Part shown: positions 44,891-54,166 of the stretch, piece after piece
Numbering within the stretch: the stretch's first letter is position 1
How the letters are laid out: each line of letters begins with the position of its first letter
From: Limnephilus marmoratus
Lineage: Eukaryota > Arthropoda > Insecta > Trichoptera > Limnephilidae
Assembly (NCBI GenBank): GCA_917880885.1
Contig: OU862908.1
Coordinates: 53,713,819-53,777,818, forward strand
Direction of reading: 5' to 3'
Length of the DNA stretch: 64,000 bases
The notes under the pieces: generated by a model
Database searches by the model: none
Seen by the model: the letters and a program-made list of their open reading frames with translations, nothing else
Told to the model about the DNA's origin: nothing
Made by a program: the position numbers and the translations under genes

Positions 44891-45038
44891 TTATTACGTG
44901 TAATGATGGAATTCCATTACGATTTGTCAGTTTCAAAAATAGAAATATTTTCGTAAGCAAATAGATGTTAAAAACATGTGTAAATAACGAAAAAAAATTG
45001 ATCCTTTTTCAATACAATATTGGAGTGCCAAAGAAATA

Positions 45039-45448
45039 TCTTATATATAAAAATCTTGTGCACGGTGTTTGTGGTCGCACTCCTCGGAAACGGCTCGACC
45101 GATTTTTAAGATTTTTTTAATGTATATATGGTAGATATGAGAATAGGTCGTAAAGTATATTTCATACTGCTAGGTGATTAGGGTGTTCCAATCCAGAATT
45201 TTTTTTCTATTTTTTTTTACCTTTTTTTGTATATATTTTTTTTGGCATTAAAAATACCTATAACCCCAAATTTTCACCCACATACCCCCACCCTCCCATT
45301 TTTTTAATCGCAACTTTAGTATTTTTGCATGAACAAATTTAACCATCGTTAGTATTTCAAACAGAACGAAATTATTTATGTTGTTGAATGACAGATGGCG
45401 CTACGTCCGCCTCATTGATCTTTCATCCACACTAGAAATAATTTATAT
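45039..45448 (+). mobile_element. Helitron fragment (Hel-2 family)
   Basis: 5' TC at 45039-45040 after A. TCTTATATATAAAAATCTTG, cacggtgtttgtgg, cggctcgaccgatttt and tgctaggtgattaggg match Hel-2 at 31075. It skips an internal block after tttcatccac and ends without CTRR. Confidence 0.8.
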
Positions 45449-45680
45449 GTATTTATTTATATAACAGAGTTTACAGTCCTTATTTCTACCCAAACTTGAG
45501 AGACTATAAGTTGTTCCTCTATCTCCATATGTTTTACTGCCTCTTAATGAATAAACTAGCTTATTTAATGAACTTCTAAACCAATCATTCCTTAAGTTTG
45601 AATATGCATTTTCAGAATTCCTAAAAGTTTTAGTGTAGAGTAAGTTAATAAATTGTTGAACTGTAAATGACTGCATGTGA
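45449..45680 (-). pseudogene. Unrecognised open frame, possible LINE tail
   Basis: 77 codons preceded on the 3' side by atttatttatataacag, a LINE-like tail. Sequence features such as NLRNDWFRSSLNKLVYSLRG could be a LINE RT C-terminus, but no diagnostic motif is present. Confidence 0.25.
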
Positions 45681-46014
45681 TCACTGCACGACAGGAAAGC
45701 ATCTGACGGAATATTTTTCTATTGAACTAAAATTGTGCTGATTTCTTTGTTCTAAATACTAAATGACCGGCCACATCCAGTATAACAATAAAATAAATAT
45801 AAAAAGAGCGTAAAACATCCCAATGATAATGTAATTTCAATAACAAATAGGTAATGGCCATTGATTAATTTGCATTAAACACATCAAACACCTCATAGTA
45901 TCAACATTCCCACTTATGAAATCTTTCTTCGTCCTATCACAAAACTTCAGCAATCCCTATAACGAGCCTAACGAGGTCTCCAAAGAGGAATCGGGCACCT
46001 TTTACACTTTGATA

Positions 46015-46760
46015 CAGGCGTGATATTATTTATTAATATTATTTATTAATTTTCAACGCCCTGATGGGCTTTTACTTGACAAGTTTATAATACAGAGACA
46101 GTTTTTAAATAAAAAAGATAAACTATAAAAATATAACTAGTAAACATCATATGAAAGGTAGGTAAACAGATAAATTTAAGGAAAGATAGTGCAGTACAAT
46201 AAAAGAGAAAGTTTCTAAGTTATAAATGGCATAGAAATAAACTTGTAGGTATGTTAGTAATTACAAAATTTACAGGTGACTAATTAAATGTGATGAAAAA
46301 TACATGGCAAAATGCAAGATACATAAAATGAAAACGGTAATAGGTTTTTACATTGTAGATTTATAGAAATACACAAATATATGCAATAGATCCTATGTGA
46401 TGCTCCTTAGATATCAAAATATTCTACATAAAAAATATTGTTCAGATATTTCTTGAATAAAGGTAAACTTGTATTAAATACATCGATATTTGAGGTGAAT
46501 TTGTTCCCTAGTGTGTGTAATCGTGAAATTGGTGCATGTGTGTGGTAGTTGGTTACAGAATTATTGTTGCAGAATAATATGTTTTGCCTTGTTTCTCGAG
46601 TAGGTACTTTAAAATCAATGAGATGCAGGAGTTCGCAACAATCTAATTCGGAGTGAATAATTTTAAACAAAAAAGTTAGATCGTTTATTTTTCTTCTGTT
46701 TTCTAGGGAATGCAATTTAAGTTGGATATGCCTCGTCCCTAATGTTTTTACCAATTACGT
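46015..46760 (-). mobile_element. 5'-truncated LINE
   Basis: 3' tail (TTTATTAATATTA)-like repeats at 46025-46055, UTR with aacgccctgatgggc, then a coding tail at 46407-46754. This is the same lineage as the outer LINE at 51005-53200. Confidence 0.7.
46407..46754 (-). pseudogene. LINE RT C-terminal tail
   Basis: 115 codons: LKLHSLENRRKINDLTFLFK, then IIHSELDCCELL, FKVPTRETRQ and SPLF-like end (SLPLFKKYL). L.SL..RR...D..FL.K...G..D...LL....VP.R..R is the closing pattern of a Jockey-superfamily RT. It parallels KLHSLTGRWKLSDLLLLHKI at 51295. It begins abruptly at the 5' truncation. Confidence 0.7.
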
Positions 46761-47370
46761 GTTGTTTAAAAGCCCAATATTATATACGAGGCATACAAAC
46801 GAAAAAAGTAATCCAATAAACTCAGAAGCCACGAAGAAAATACTTATCGTTGTCTCATTTATGGCTTACGTCACGTATTTATTAAGCACGAGGCAAAAGG
46901 TAGACGCGGAGCATGTTATGAACCTACATTCAATATTGATATTCGGTAACTTAGTTGTGGGCAAGGATGTGGATTGTGGATGCGGATGCGAAACGGGATG
47001 TGGATTGTGGATAGGCACAGAAAGGTAAAAACGTTCGAGGGAAGGTCAATAAACATGTCATGGAGCGGATATTGAATTTGTTTCGGAATCAAGTTGGACA
47101 GTTTATGGTTTCTTTGGAGTAATATTAATGTTTCGCTACAGCGCGCAGCGTGACTTGTTTATGAGCTGACAACCAAAATGAGTGAAATAGGTTTTGAGAA
47201 GATATTGGTAGTTAATATAGTATATACATTGATAGTCATAATATAAAAATATAAGGTTTTTTTACAGCTTAGTATTTTTATAAATATTAAGATTTGTTAC
47301 GAACACAATAAACCAAATGCTAACATCCAAATTTTATTTTGTTTCATATTATAAATTAATATAAAATAGG
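46761..47370. other. No recognisable gene
   Basis: Contains a short GATGTGGATTGTGGATGCG-type tandem at 46967-47012. Otherwise AT-rich. Confidence 0.4.
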
Positions 47371-47377
47371 TGCATAC

Positions 47378-47994
47378 CATAGACATATGAATATTAATAG
47401 ACCAGAACATAAAGGTGAGGGGGGAAACAAACTACAGCGGGGCGCAGAGCGGGAAGATGACTTTGAAGATAACATGTGATTCGTCGATAACTCAATATGA
47501 CAGTATACAGGCATTTCGCATTATAATATCACCATTTAGTTCTTAAAAGTAAACTCTGCCTTTGAATGAATAGACCTTTTTACATGGGACCGCGAATTGC
47601 TTGCCGCATATTGAACAAATTTGCGAAGTCTAAATATGGCAAAATAAAGTTCGTTTATTTTCAGTCGCAATATTTTGTTGCCGTATTTAGTTAGGACACT
47701 TTTACAAATGTTTCGTAATTTACTTACCCCGTAAACATCGACGAGTACACGCCAAGCATATCGAGTATATATTAACACGCTGACAAAATACAAACCATGT
47801 TTTTTTCGGTGTTATTTCGTAAAATGCACCGAAGAGCGCTCGACGCTGGCTCGCAGAAGAATGATGACGTCACATTTTTTAGATTCACGCGAAGCCATAC
47901 TCAATCCCAGCCGGTTCCAAGGAACCGGTATGGGGAGGGGAAATAATACGCTTTAATCACTCAGGGCAGGTCTACAAATATTCATATGTCTATG
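47378..47994. mobile_element. TIR DNA transposon with 8-bp target duplication
   Basis: The left end CATAGACATATGAATATT (from 47378) and right end (inverse, to 47994) form about 27-bp TIRs with two mismatches. Flanks GTGCATAC and GTGCACAC are an 8-bp target duplication with one difference. Eight-bp duplications are typical of P and hAT superfamilies (established). The CATAG end and lack of CAGNG fit P better, which is inference. 617 bp, so non-autonomous. An 85-codon minus-strand frame (47536-47793) has no recognised domain. Confidence 0.7.
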
Positions 47995-48051
47995 GTGCAC
48001 ACAAAAGTAAGAAAATATAATATATTTTGTACTTCATCATCATCATTACCA

Positions 48052-48608
48052 TCATTACATAGTATAAAATGAAGTCGCTCAAAATGTATGTGCGCGTTAA
48101 TCTTTTAAACTACGCAACGGATTTTCATACGGTTTTCACCAATAGAGTGATGGAAGAGGAATGTTTATATGCACAATACATGTAAATTATATTAGAGAAA
48201 AGCTGAGAAATTCAAAGAAAATATATTTTTGTTCGATTTAAAACGGCTGGCGGGCCGTACTATCGTCACTTTTGAAATTCGTTCTACGGAAGAAATTGGA
48301 AAATATATGTCCTAGAGTACCTAAGTAGGCATTTGATTTGAATTATTTTATTTGATGAAGTCGCTCAAAATGTATGTGCGCATAGATCTTGTAAACTACG
48401 CAACGGATATTCATGCAGTTCTTACCAATAGATAGAGTGATTCAAGAGGAAGGTTTATATGTATAAAAAGTCGAGAAATTCAAATATTCAATTCAGGCAG
48501 CGGGCAGCAGGCAGCGGGCAGCTGGCAAGCGGATGGTGTGGATTTTTAAAGGTTGGGTAATGGCGTTGTGTTTCGTTAGCCACAGCAACATGTGGCCGGG
48601 TCTGTTAG
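48052..48608 (+). mobile_element. Non-autonomous Helitron (Hel-3 family)
   Basis: Starts TCATTACATAGTATAAAATG after A. Ends with the CCACA-GCAACA-TGTGG hairpin (48580-48595), ccgggtctg and TTAG (CTAG mutated) before T. Has two related halves, each beginning aagtcgctcaaaatgtatgtg, and a short GCAGCGG-type repeat near 48497-48525. Confidence 0.85.
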
Positions 48609-49550
48609 TTCTTATATAAAGAAGGGGGAAGCGAAAAAATATTGAATTTAAAATCCCCTAAAAAACTTCACTAGAAGTGTCCCTTGGGTCAGCTGGCTTT
48701 TAAATCCTTCGAGTATTATTATTTTTCATCCTACTGCCATTAAAGAAATTCCCGAGTGACCTCAAGATACTGAACTTCAAAGATGAAAAGCTCCGCCAGG
48801 GGAGTATACCAATAGATTATAATTTGACATCTCATGTCTTCGCTTGTTCCCCAGACCGCTAGATGTCACCCCTTAAATTCTACGAAGCATTTCTATGTAG
48901 GAGAAATAAATAAAAGTTTTTAAATTTTTCAGTAGTTTTTCATTTTATTCAGTTCATTTCATTAGTTTTTCCCTTTTCTACGTGTATTTTTTTTTCCATT
49001 TTTTATGAATGGGAACTGTACCAATCAATTTATTCGACGTTGTTGATTTTTCTTTCTGTTTCAAAAACCCGTTTTAGATGCTGTTGATACAACTTACAAG
49101 CTGTTTTTTGTTTGTTGGCCTGTTTAATAAATTAGCTTTTACTTCACGGAATAGAGAGAGAGCAAACAAGGAGAAATTTGATGAACAATTGTTTTTGAGA
49201 ATAATAACAAAATATTACGTACATTATAACGAAACGTTTGTTATTTGTCCGCAAACAGCTGAAATGGTATTTTCATGATTTGAGGTCGAATAATAATAAT
49301 AGGGATGTGGTAGGCGCTTTCCGGTGACCGGTTATTCTGAACATGTTTTATTTTTTCCGAAACAAGATGTTTTGAAATTAACCGGCAATGTATTTATTTT
49401 CATAAAATGCTACCCCGAAACAATTTGACATAATTCGTAATAAAACCTTCATAAAAGATTTCAAAAATGTTGTTAGTTGAACAAAAAATAATAATTGGTT
49501 TTTATTTTTAACTTTATGAGTAAAATCTCAAATTGAGTTTTTAATTAAAT
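48609..49550. other. No recognisable gene
   Basis: AT-rich. 48650-48900 is a little GC-richer but was not recognised. Confidence 0.4.
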
Positions 49551-49553
49551 GTA

Positions 49554-49687
49554 TACAATATTAGCGAAACTCAATCAAAAATCTGAAAGCAGATAAACCA
49601 GAAAAAGATGTTGGCACCTCTGGGACTCAAACATAGGACCTTCTACATAGTAAAAGCTCTGCCAATTGAGCTAAGGTGTCTATATCA

Positions 49688-49722
<35 letters not shown>

Positions 49723-50199
49723 GTGAATACCGCACAAGAATCTCAACTGCTCCCGTCTGGAGCCAGTGAGACTATGGCATCCCCAACTGGGGTATGTTGT
49801 GAGGCTGAAGGTAGTGGGGAGGGGAAGGAGGTGGGGAAGAGGAAGGTTGGGAAGTACCTGGCTATTCAGATCTGGTCACTAAACACGGCTAAAGCCATTT
49901 TCAAGCAACGTTTCAATTCTGAATGGTGGTCTTACACCAGGGCGATACTAATAGTATCTTCCACTCTGGAAAGGTAGCAGCCAATAATATGTGAGTTAAG
50001 AAAATGAAGATAATGTTGATAGTTCTTAGTCGAAGTATGATTCAGTTTAAAGTGACCGAATTGGATATAGACACCTTAGTTCAGTTGATAGAGCTGTTGC
50101 CGTGTGAGCAGAAGGTCCTGGGTTCGAGTCTTAGAGGTACCAAAATCTTTTTCTGGTTTTTCTGACTCCAGATTTTCGATTGAGTTTCACTAATATTGT
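49554..50199. repeat. Head-to-head tRNA-like foldback, interrupted by SINE-A
   Basis: Left arm 49554-49688 (caatattagcgaaactcaatc, ggcacctctgggactcaaac, gctctgccaattgagc, aaggtgtc) is the inverse of right arm 50063-50199. The spacer holds SINE-A copy 7. Each arm contains a tRNA-like unit (49613-49680 minus; 50070-50141 plus) with acceptor-like GACACCT/AGGTRCC, D-arm-like text and B-box ggttcgagtc. Confidence 0.75.
49689..49976 (-). mobile_element. SINE-A copy 7, young, 5'-truncated
   Basis: Poly(T) of about 30 at 49690-49720 is the A tail of a minus-strand insertion. The body runs to ctctggaaagg with all landmarks. The long tail suggests a recent event. It lies inside the tRNA-like foldback. 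Confidence 0.85.
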
Positions 50200-50221
50200 C
50201 TTTATTAAATTATTAAAAAAA

Positions 50222-50503
50222 TATATTTTAAAATAAAACAATAACTTTGTAAACACCACTTTTATTTTTATAATTTATGCCGACCGGGTTTCGCTAAAAC
50301 CGTAGCTTCATCAGGGCAAATACTCTACTAACATTAGGTTACATTTGTGTTATAATATATAATTTACCAAAAATGGGCTGGACTCTATAATTTACCAAAA
50401 GTAGAGGAAGAAGAAGGAGGCATAGATGGAGATCCGAAACCCGGTCGGCATAAAGTATAAAAATAAAAGTGGTGTTTACAAAGTTATTGTTTTATTTTAA
50501 ATT
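50222..50503. repeat. PLE-derived palindrome (PLE-6)
   Basis: Arms 50224-50293 and 50436-50503 are inverse copies (aaataaaacaataactttg, aaacaccacttttattttta, gccgaccgggtttcg). The left arm continues into a hammerhead-like core on the minus strand. The right arm keeps only GAAACCCGGTCGGC. PLEs are known to carry terminal repeats that can be inverted, so this is read as two PLE ends in inverted orientation. Confidence 0.65.
50276..50322 (-). ncRNA. Hammerhead ribozyme-like motif in PLE-6
   Basis: Minus strand: GCC, CTGATGA (50314 to 50308), stem II GCTA...TAGC, GAA (50292-50290), ACC-C-GGT as stem III, GTC triplet (50284-50282), then GGC pairing with the first GCC as stem I. All core bases match. 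Stem II is short. Confidence 0.7.
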
Positions 50504-50595
50504 AATTATGTCACATCACTAAGTATTCGCTTCATATGAACAAAAAAAAATAATTTGCAAAACGAGACAAAATACAAATAAATTCAATTAATTGA

Positions 50596-50779
50596 AGACA
50601 ATATAAGCGAAACTTGATCGAAAATCTGAAAACAGAAAAATCAGTAAAAGATACTGGCACATCTGGGACTCGAACCCAAGACCTCTCACTTCCTGGGTTC
50701 GAGTCCCAAAGGTGCCATTATATTTTTCTGATTTTTCTGTTTTCAGATTTTCGATTGAGTTTCGCTTATATTGTTTTCA
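50596..50779. repeat. Compact tRNA-like palindrome
   Basis: Arms gacaatataagcgaaac / gtttcgcttatattgttttc extend inward to ggcacatctgggactcgaac / gttcgagtcccaaaggtgcc with almost no spacer (centre near 50688). Same family as 49554-50199 but with most of each tRNA-like core deleted. Confidence 0.75.
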
Positions 50780-51294
50780 TTTAATTTAATATAACAATTT
50801 GACGATAATAATAATTTTACTCATGGAGTTAAAATTAAACAAATAAATTAATTCCTATCAACGTTTTCTCGTGCATCACATCAATCATAAATGCTTTTCC
50901 TCGTCTTTTCTGTGGCTTATTCATTTTGTTGAAAGAGAAAATATAGTTTTATAAAAAATCACACGAAAGGGACGTGGCCTTTTTCCGATTGTTCTATTTA
51001 AACAACATAATTTATTTATTTATTTATTTTTTATTTAAGTACATAAAACAGGCGTTATGCCCAAAAATTTATATTCATGGATGATTTAAATTACAAAAAT
51101 TATAACAAAAATAATATCAGTAATAATTAGCTACTCGTAAATATGCAAAAGTGAATGGCGAACAAGAATGAGTAAAAGGTAGAGTACAAAAGAATCACCA
51201 AAAATTTTTATTGGCACCTGTGCTGATAGGACAATGATTTAGTAGGTACAATATTTCCTGTCTTTGAATAAAGGGCTTCATCGCAATATCAGCT

Positions 51295-51732
51295 TTATAC
51301 GATTGATGGTAAAATATATTTTTTGAAGTGATTGAATGGGTTATTAAAAATGTCAATTTCATTATTAGAGCAGTGTATAGTGTTATAATGTCTTAATGTT
51401 CGTGGTAAAGGGGAGAAATATCCTGTATTTGTGTGGTAGGTAGATATATAGAAAATATCTTGCATCCTCCTTGTTGAATTTCTTGACGGTGTGTTAATGT
51501 TAATTTGGGATAAAATGTTTGGTGTATCAACTGATGCATGTATAATTTTGTGCAGAAGCAATAAATCAGAAAGTTTCCATCTTCCTGTCAGAGAGTGTAG
51601 TTTATAGTGGAGAATTCGGTCTTTATACGTTCCAAATTGATCAGATATACTTTCGCGATAAGCAATAACACGGGTTAATTTTCTTTGTATGGATTTTTTT
51701 TTTATTTTTTTTATTAGTAATAGAAGGTACAT
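51295..51732 (-). pseudogene. Outer LINE RT C-terminus
   Basis: Real content starts at SIQRKLTRVIAY; the preceding KKIKKK is the A-rich tail of the inner LINE. It goes on with KLHSLTGRWKLSDLLLLHK, ILSQININTPSRNSTRRMQD and FNHFKKYIL. Closely parallels 46407-46754. Intact to the stop. Confidence 0.75.
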
Positions 51733-51857
51733 AAATTACAAATAAATTTTATACAGTAATTAATTACATAGTAGAATATTTGATGTACCCCCATAATTAA
51801 GCAAGGCTTGTGTGTATGGGGGGGGTGTTATTGTACTGATTTTTTATATCATTCAGT

Positions 51858-52496
51858 TTAAGTTTTCAGTATAATTTTTAAGGTGAGTTTAAAACTTTTT
51901 ATATTGGTATTCATGTTTCTAATTTTTTCTGGTAATGAATTAAAAAATTTTGCTCCGAGATATTTATGACTCAATTGTCCAATTTTTTTTTTACATTTTG
52001 GAGTGGGAAGTATTGATGTTTGTCTAAGACTTCTGTTATTTTTTAAAGGGTGCAACTTGATTTTTAGTATTATCTTTATAAATTTGTAATGTTGCATGAT
52101 AAAAGTATAATGCACTTAATTTTCTGACCTTAAATTGTTTGAATAAAAGTTCTGACGAATATGAGTAGGGTTTTTTTAAAATTGTTTTATTATTAGTTTT
52201 TGTGATATGTAAATAGTTTGTGTTTGATTTTTATATGTACCGCCCCATCCTATAATGCCGTATTGTATAATTGATTGACAGAAAGCGAAGTATGTGGTTC
52301 TAAGTAATTTTTCGTTTAAAATATCTCTTAAACATCTAAATATATATGTTAGTTTCCTTATTCTGTTGTTCAGAATATTAATGTGTGGAGACCATTTTAA
52401 ACGCTGGTCTATTGTTATGCCCAGGTACTTAATATCAGTTTTGCTTTCTATTTTTGAACATGATATATTACATTTGTGGTTTTCTGTATTTGTCAC
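51858..52496 (-). pseudogene. Inner LINE RT thumb and C-terminus, frameshifted
   Basis: 52496-52176 reads YLGITIDQRLKWSPHINIL, RKLTYIFRCLRD and QYGIIGWGGTYK. 52115-51858 continues LKIKLHPLKNNRSLRQTSI, YLGAKFFNSLPEKIRN and a short tail. LGAKFFNSLP corresponds to LGPKLYNKIPPEL at 21064. One or two frameshifts separate the parts. Confidence 0.75.
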
Positions 52497-52568
52497 AGAG
52501 TGGATTATTAAGTTTATTTCTTTAGGTGTTTCTTGTTTTTTAATGAAAAATGGTAAATAATAGGTTTT

Positions 52569-52970
52569 TTAAGAATTTAAAGTCAACAGGTTTTTATCAA
52601 ACCATAATTTTAGTGCATTGATATCTGTATTTGCCATTTTGTTTAATTCAGACCAGGTGTTTGCTTTTAGTAATAGGACTGTGTCGTCAGCGTAGGAGAC
52701 AATGTCTCCATATTTAGAAATATTGAATATATCATTGACATATATAATAAATAACAATGGTCCCAAAACTGTACCTTGGGGTATTGAAAAATCGCTATAT
52801 TTGGAATCGCTGACTTGATTTAGTAATTTTACTTGTTGTGGTCTTTCATGTAAATAACTAGCTATCCATGCTAAGACTTTCCCATTAATTCCTATAGATT
52901 TTAATTTATTTATTAATTTTTTATGTGATATGCTGTCGAAAGTTTTTTTCAAGTCTATAAATATTCCGAT
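52569..52970 (-). pseudogene. Inner LINE RT catalytic part
   Basis: 127 codons from motif A (KKTFDSISH) through SIPQGTVLGPLLF (motif B) to SYADD (residues 86-90, motif C) and LKLWFDKNLLTLNS. The motif A Asp lies just upstream of the first Met (FIDLKK). The frame then breaks before the thumb region at 52496. Catalytic residues are conserved, so the damage is limited to frameshifts. Confidence 0.8.
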
Positions 52971-52988
52971 ACATTTTTTTTTATTTTT

Positions 52989-53189
52989 TTATTCGATTCT
53001 ATAATTATGAATCTCATAATTGGGAGACCAAATAGTGGATCCGTATTCGAGAATACTTCGCACAATTGATTTATATAATGTTAAAGTTAATTCTGCACTT
53101 TTAAAGCAATTTGTGATTCTGAGCGTTAATCCTAATATTTGTGACGCACTTTTTGAAATTGTATCTACAAGGCAAATATCACCGATCAC
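52989..53189 (-). pseudogene. Outer LINE RT fragment upstream of the insertion
   Basis: 66 codons, LRITNCFKSAELTLTLYKSI then VRSILEYGSTIWSPNYEIHN, the thumb-region motif (L.R..LEYGS.IWSP.....R.E). It stops exactly at the inner LINE's 5' edge. Confidence 0.75.
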
Positions 53190-53334
53190 TCAATAATTCA
53201 ACAACAACAAAATAGTGTACATTGTCTACATTAAATTGATGTAAAGGGGAATAATACAAACGAAATCTCGCAATGCCAATAATGTTAATCATCAGGGTAC
53301 CTCTCTAAAACAATATAAACGAATTTGATAAATT

Positions 53335-54040
53335 ATTGAGCTATTTTGTCGAAAATAAAGCGTGGGCAACGCCGCCGGGTAAAACAGCAATAATAAGGAA
53401 TTAACTGATTAGTTAAAGATAAAAACAGTAGCATATTAAATTAAATTAGCTATATTAACGGGAACGAAATTCAGGCAAAGCCGGATACAAAGTAACGCTA
53501 AAAATAAATATTACGAATAAAAAGCCTCCAAAAATAAATTATGAAGATACAAGATTTCCAGGAATAAAATACGACAAAGCCGGCTACAAAAGCCATAAAT
53601 TAATAAAAATAATGCACCTCAAAACTTACATTTCTAATTTAACGCGAAAAGCTAGAGTTTTACAAAGGTAGATTTAATAAGCTATGACATTTTCCGGAAA
53701 AAACGGGACAAAGCCGAGTAGGTAAGCTGGTACTGAAATAAAATCGTTTCGAAATCTACCTAGAGAACTGAACAACTCATTTTAAAAATAAATTGTTCGC
53801 GAAATGCATTCCAATAATTTTCATGTGCAAGCTATGAAGTTTCACGGAAAAAATACTGGCGTAGCCGGGTACGTAAAGTAGTAATAAAATAATACAATTC
53901 TGACGAAACATATAAAGGCAAACGGTAAGGCAAATGATAAGTAAAAGTACAGAATTGTTCAAATTCAATAGCGACGTGAAAAAAATGAAAGGGAAAAAAG
54001 CACGGGTAAAGCCGGGTGCTTTTGCTAATAATGAAAAAAA
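53335..54040 (+). repeat. Degenerate tandem array with AAAGCCGGGTA core
   Basis: Six spaced cores resemble GGCAAAGCCGGGTAC at about 53358, 53474, 53573, 53713, 53856 and 54012 (spacing about 100-155 bp). They are often preceded by agctatga..tttccggaaaaaa and followed by aaataaaa. The core is like the 3' termini of insect Helitrons (...GCCGGGTAC-AGCTAG). Confidence 0.55.
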
Positions 54041-54094
54041 TATATAAATCGAATGAGAAGGCTATGTAAAAAAAATCAAAACGCAAAAAGGTAT

Positions 54095-54166
54095 GTTTCC
54101 GCCCGGGATCGAACCGGGGGCCTTCCGCGTGTTAGGCGGATGTGATAACCACTACACCACGGAAAC
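54095..54166 (-). tRNA. tRNA-Val (anticodon AAC)
   Basis: 72-nt cloverleaf on the minus strand. Acceptor GTTTCCG/CGGAAAC (7 bp), D-arm with GTGTAGTGGTTATCAC, anticodon stem TCCGC/GCGGA with loop CTAACAC (anticodon AAC, decoding GTT and by wobble other Val codons). T-arm CCCGG-TTCGATC-CCGGG. A box and B box are intact, no intron, and all stems pair. It acts in cytosolic translation and is transcribed by RNA polymerase III. A tgta-rich flank rather than a clean T run follows the 3' end; T stretches occur further on. It is the only convincing host gene in the window. Confidence 0.95.

Larger units (their letters stand above)
51701..52973 (-). mobile_element. Inner, 5'-truncated LINE
   Basis: Begins at FIDLKKTFDSISHKK (RT motif A) and ends in an A-rich tail. 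T-rich runs ttttttttattttttt occur on both sides (51694-51712 and 52974-52990) and include the tail and probable target duplication. Belongs to the 12-15 kb / 21 kb lineage (YLGITIDQRLKW, IIGWGG). Confidence 0.75.
51005..53200 (-). mobile_element. LINE (outer copy) split by another LINE
   Basis: 3' tail (TTTA)n at 51009-51035 and UTR (aacaggcgttatgccc). Coding parts lie at 51295-51692 and 52989-53189, separated by the inner LINE. The protein reads YGSTIWSPNYEIHNYRIE on one side and SIQRKLTRVIAYRES on the other, the natural continuation in this RT type. 5'-truncated near 53200. Confidence 0.75.

Noticed and set aside
47536..47793. Transposase remnant in the 47.4-kb TIR element
   Set aside because: The 85-codon frame has no transposase or THAP motif that I can point to.
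50070..50141. Functional tRNA gene
   Set aside because: Acceptor and T stems have mismatches and the unit is part of a palindromic dispersed repeat; SINE-like origin is more likely.
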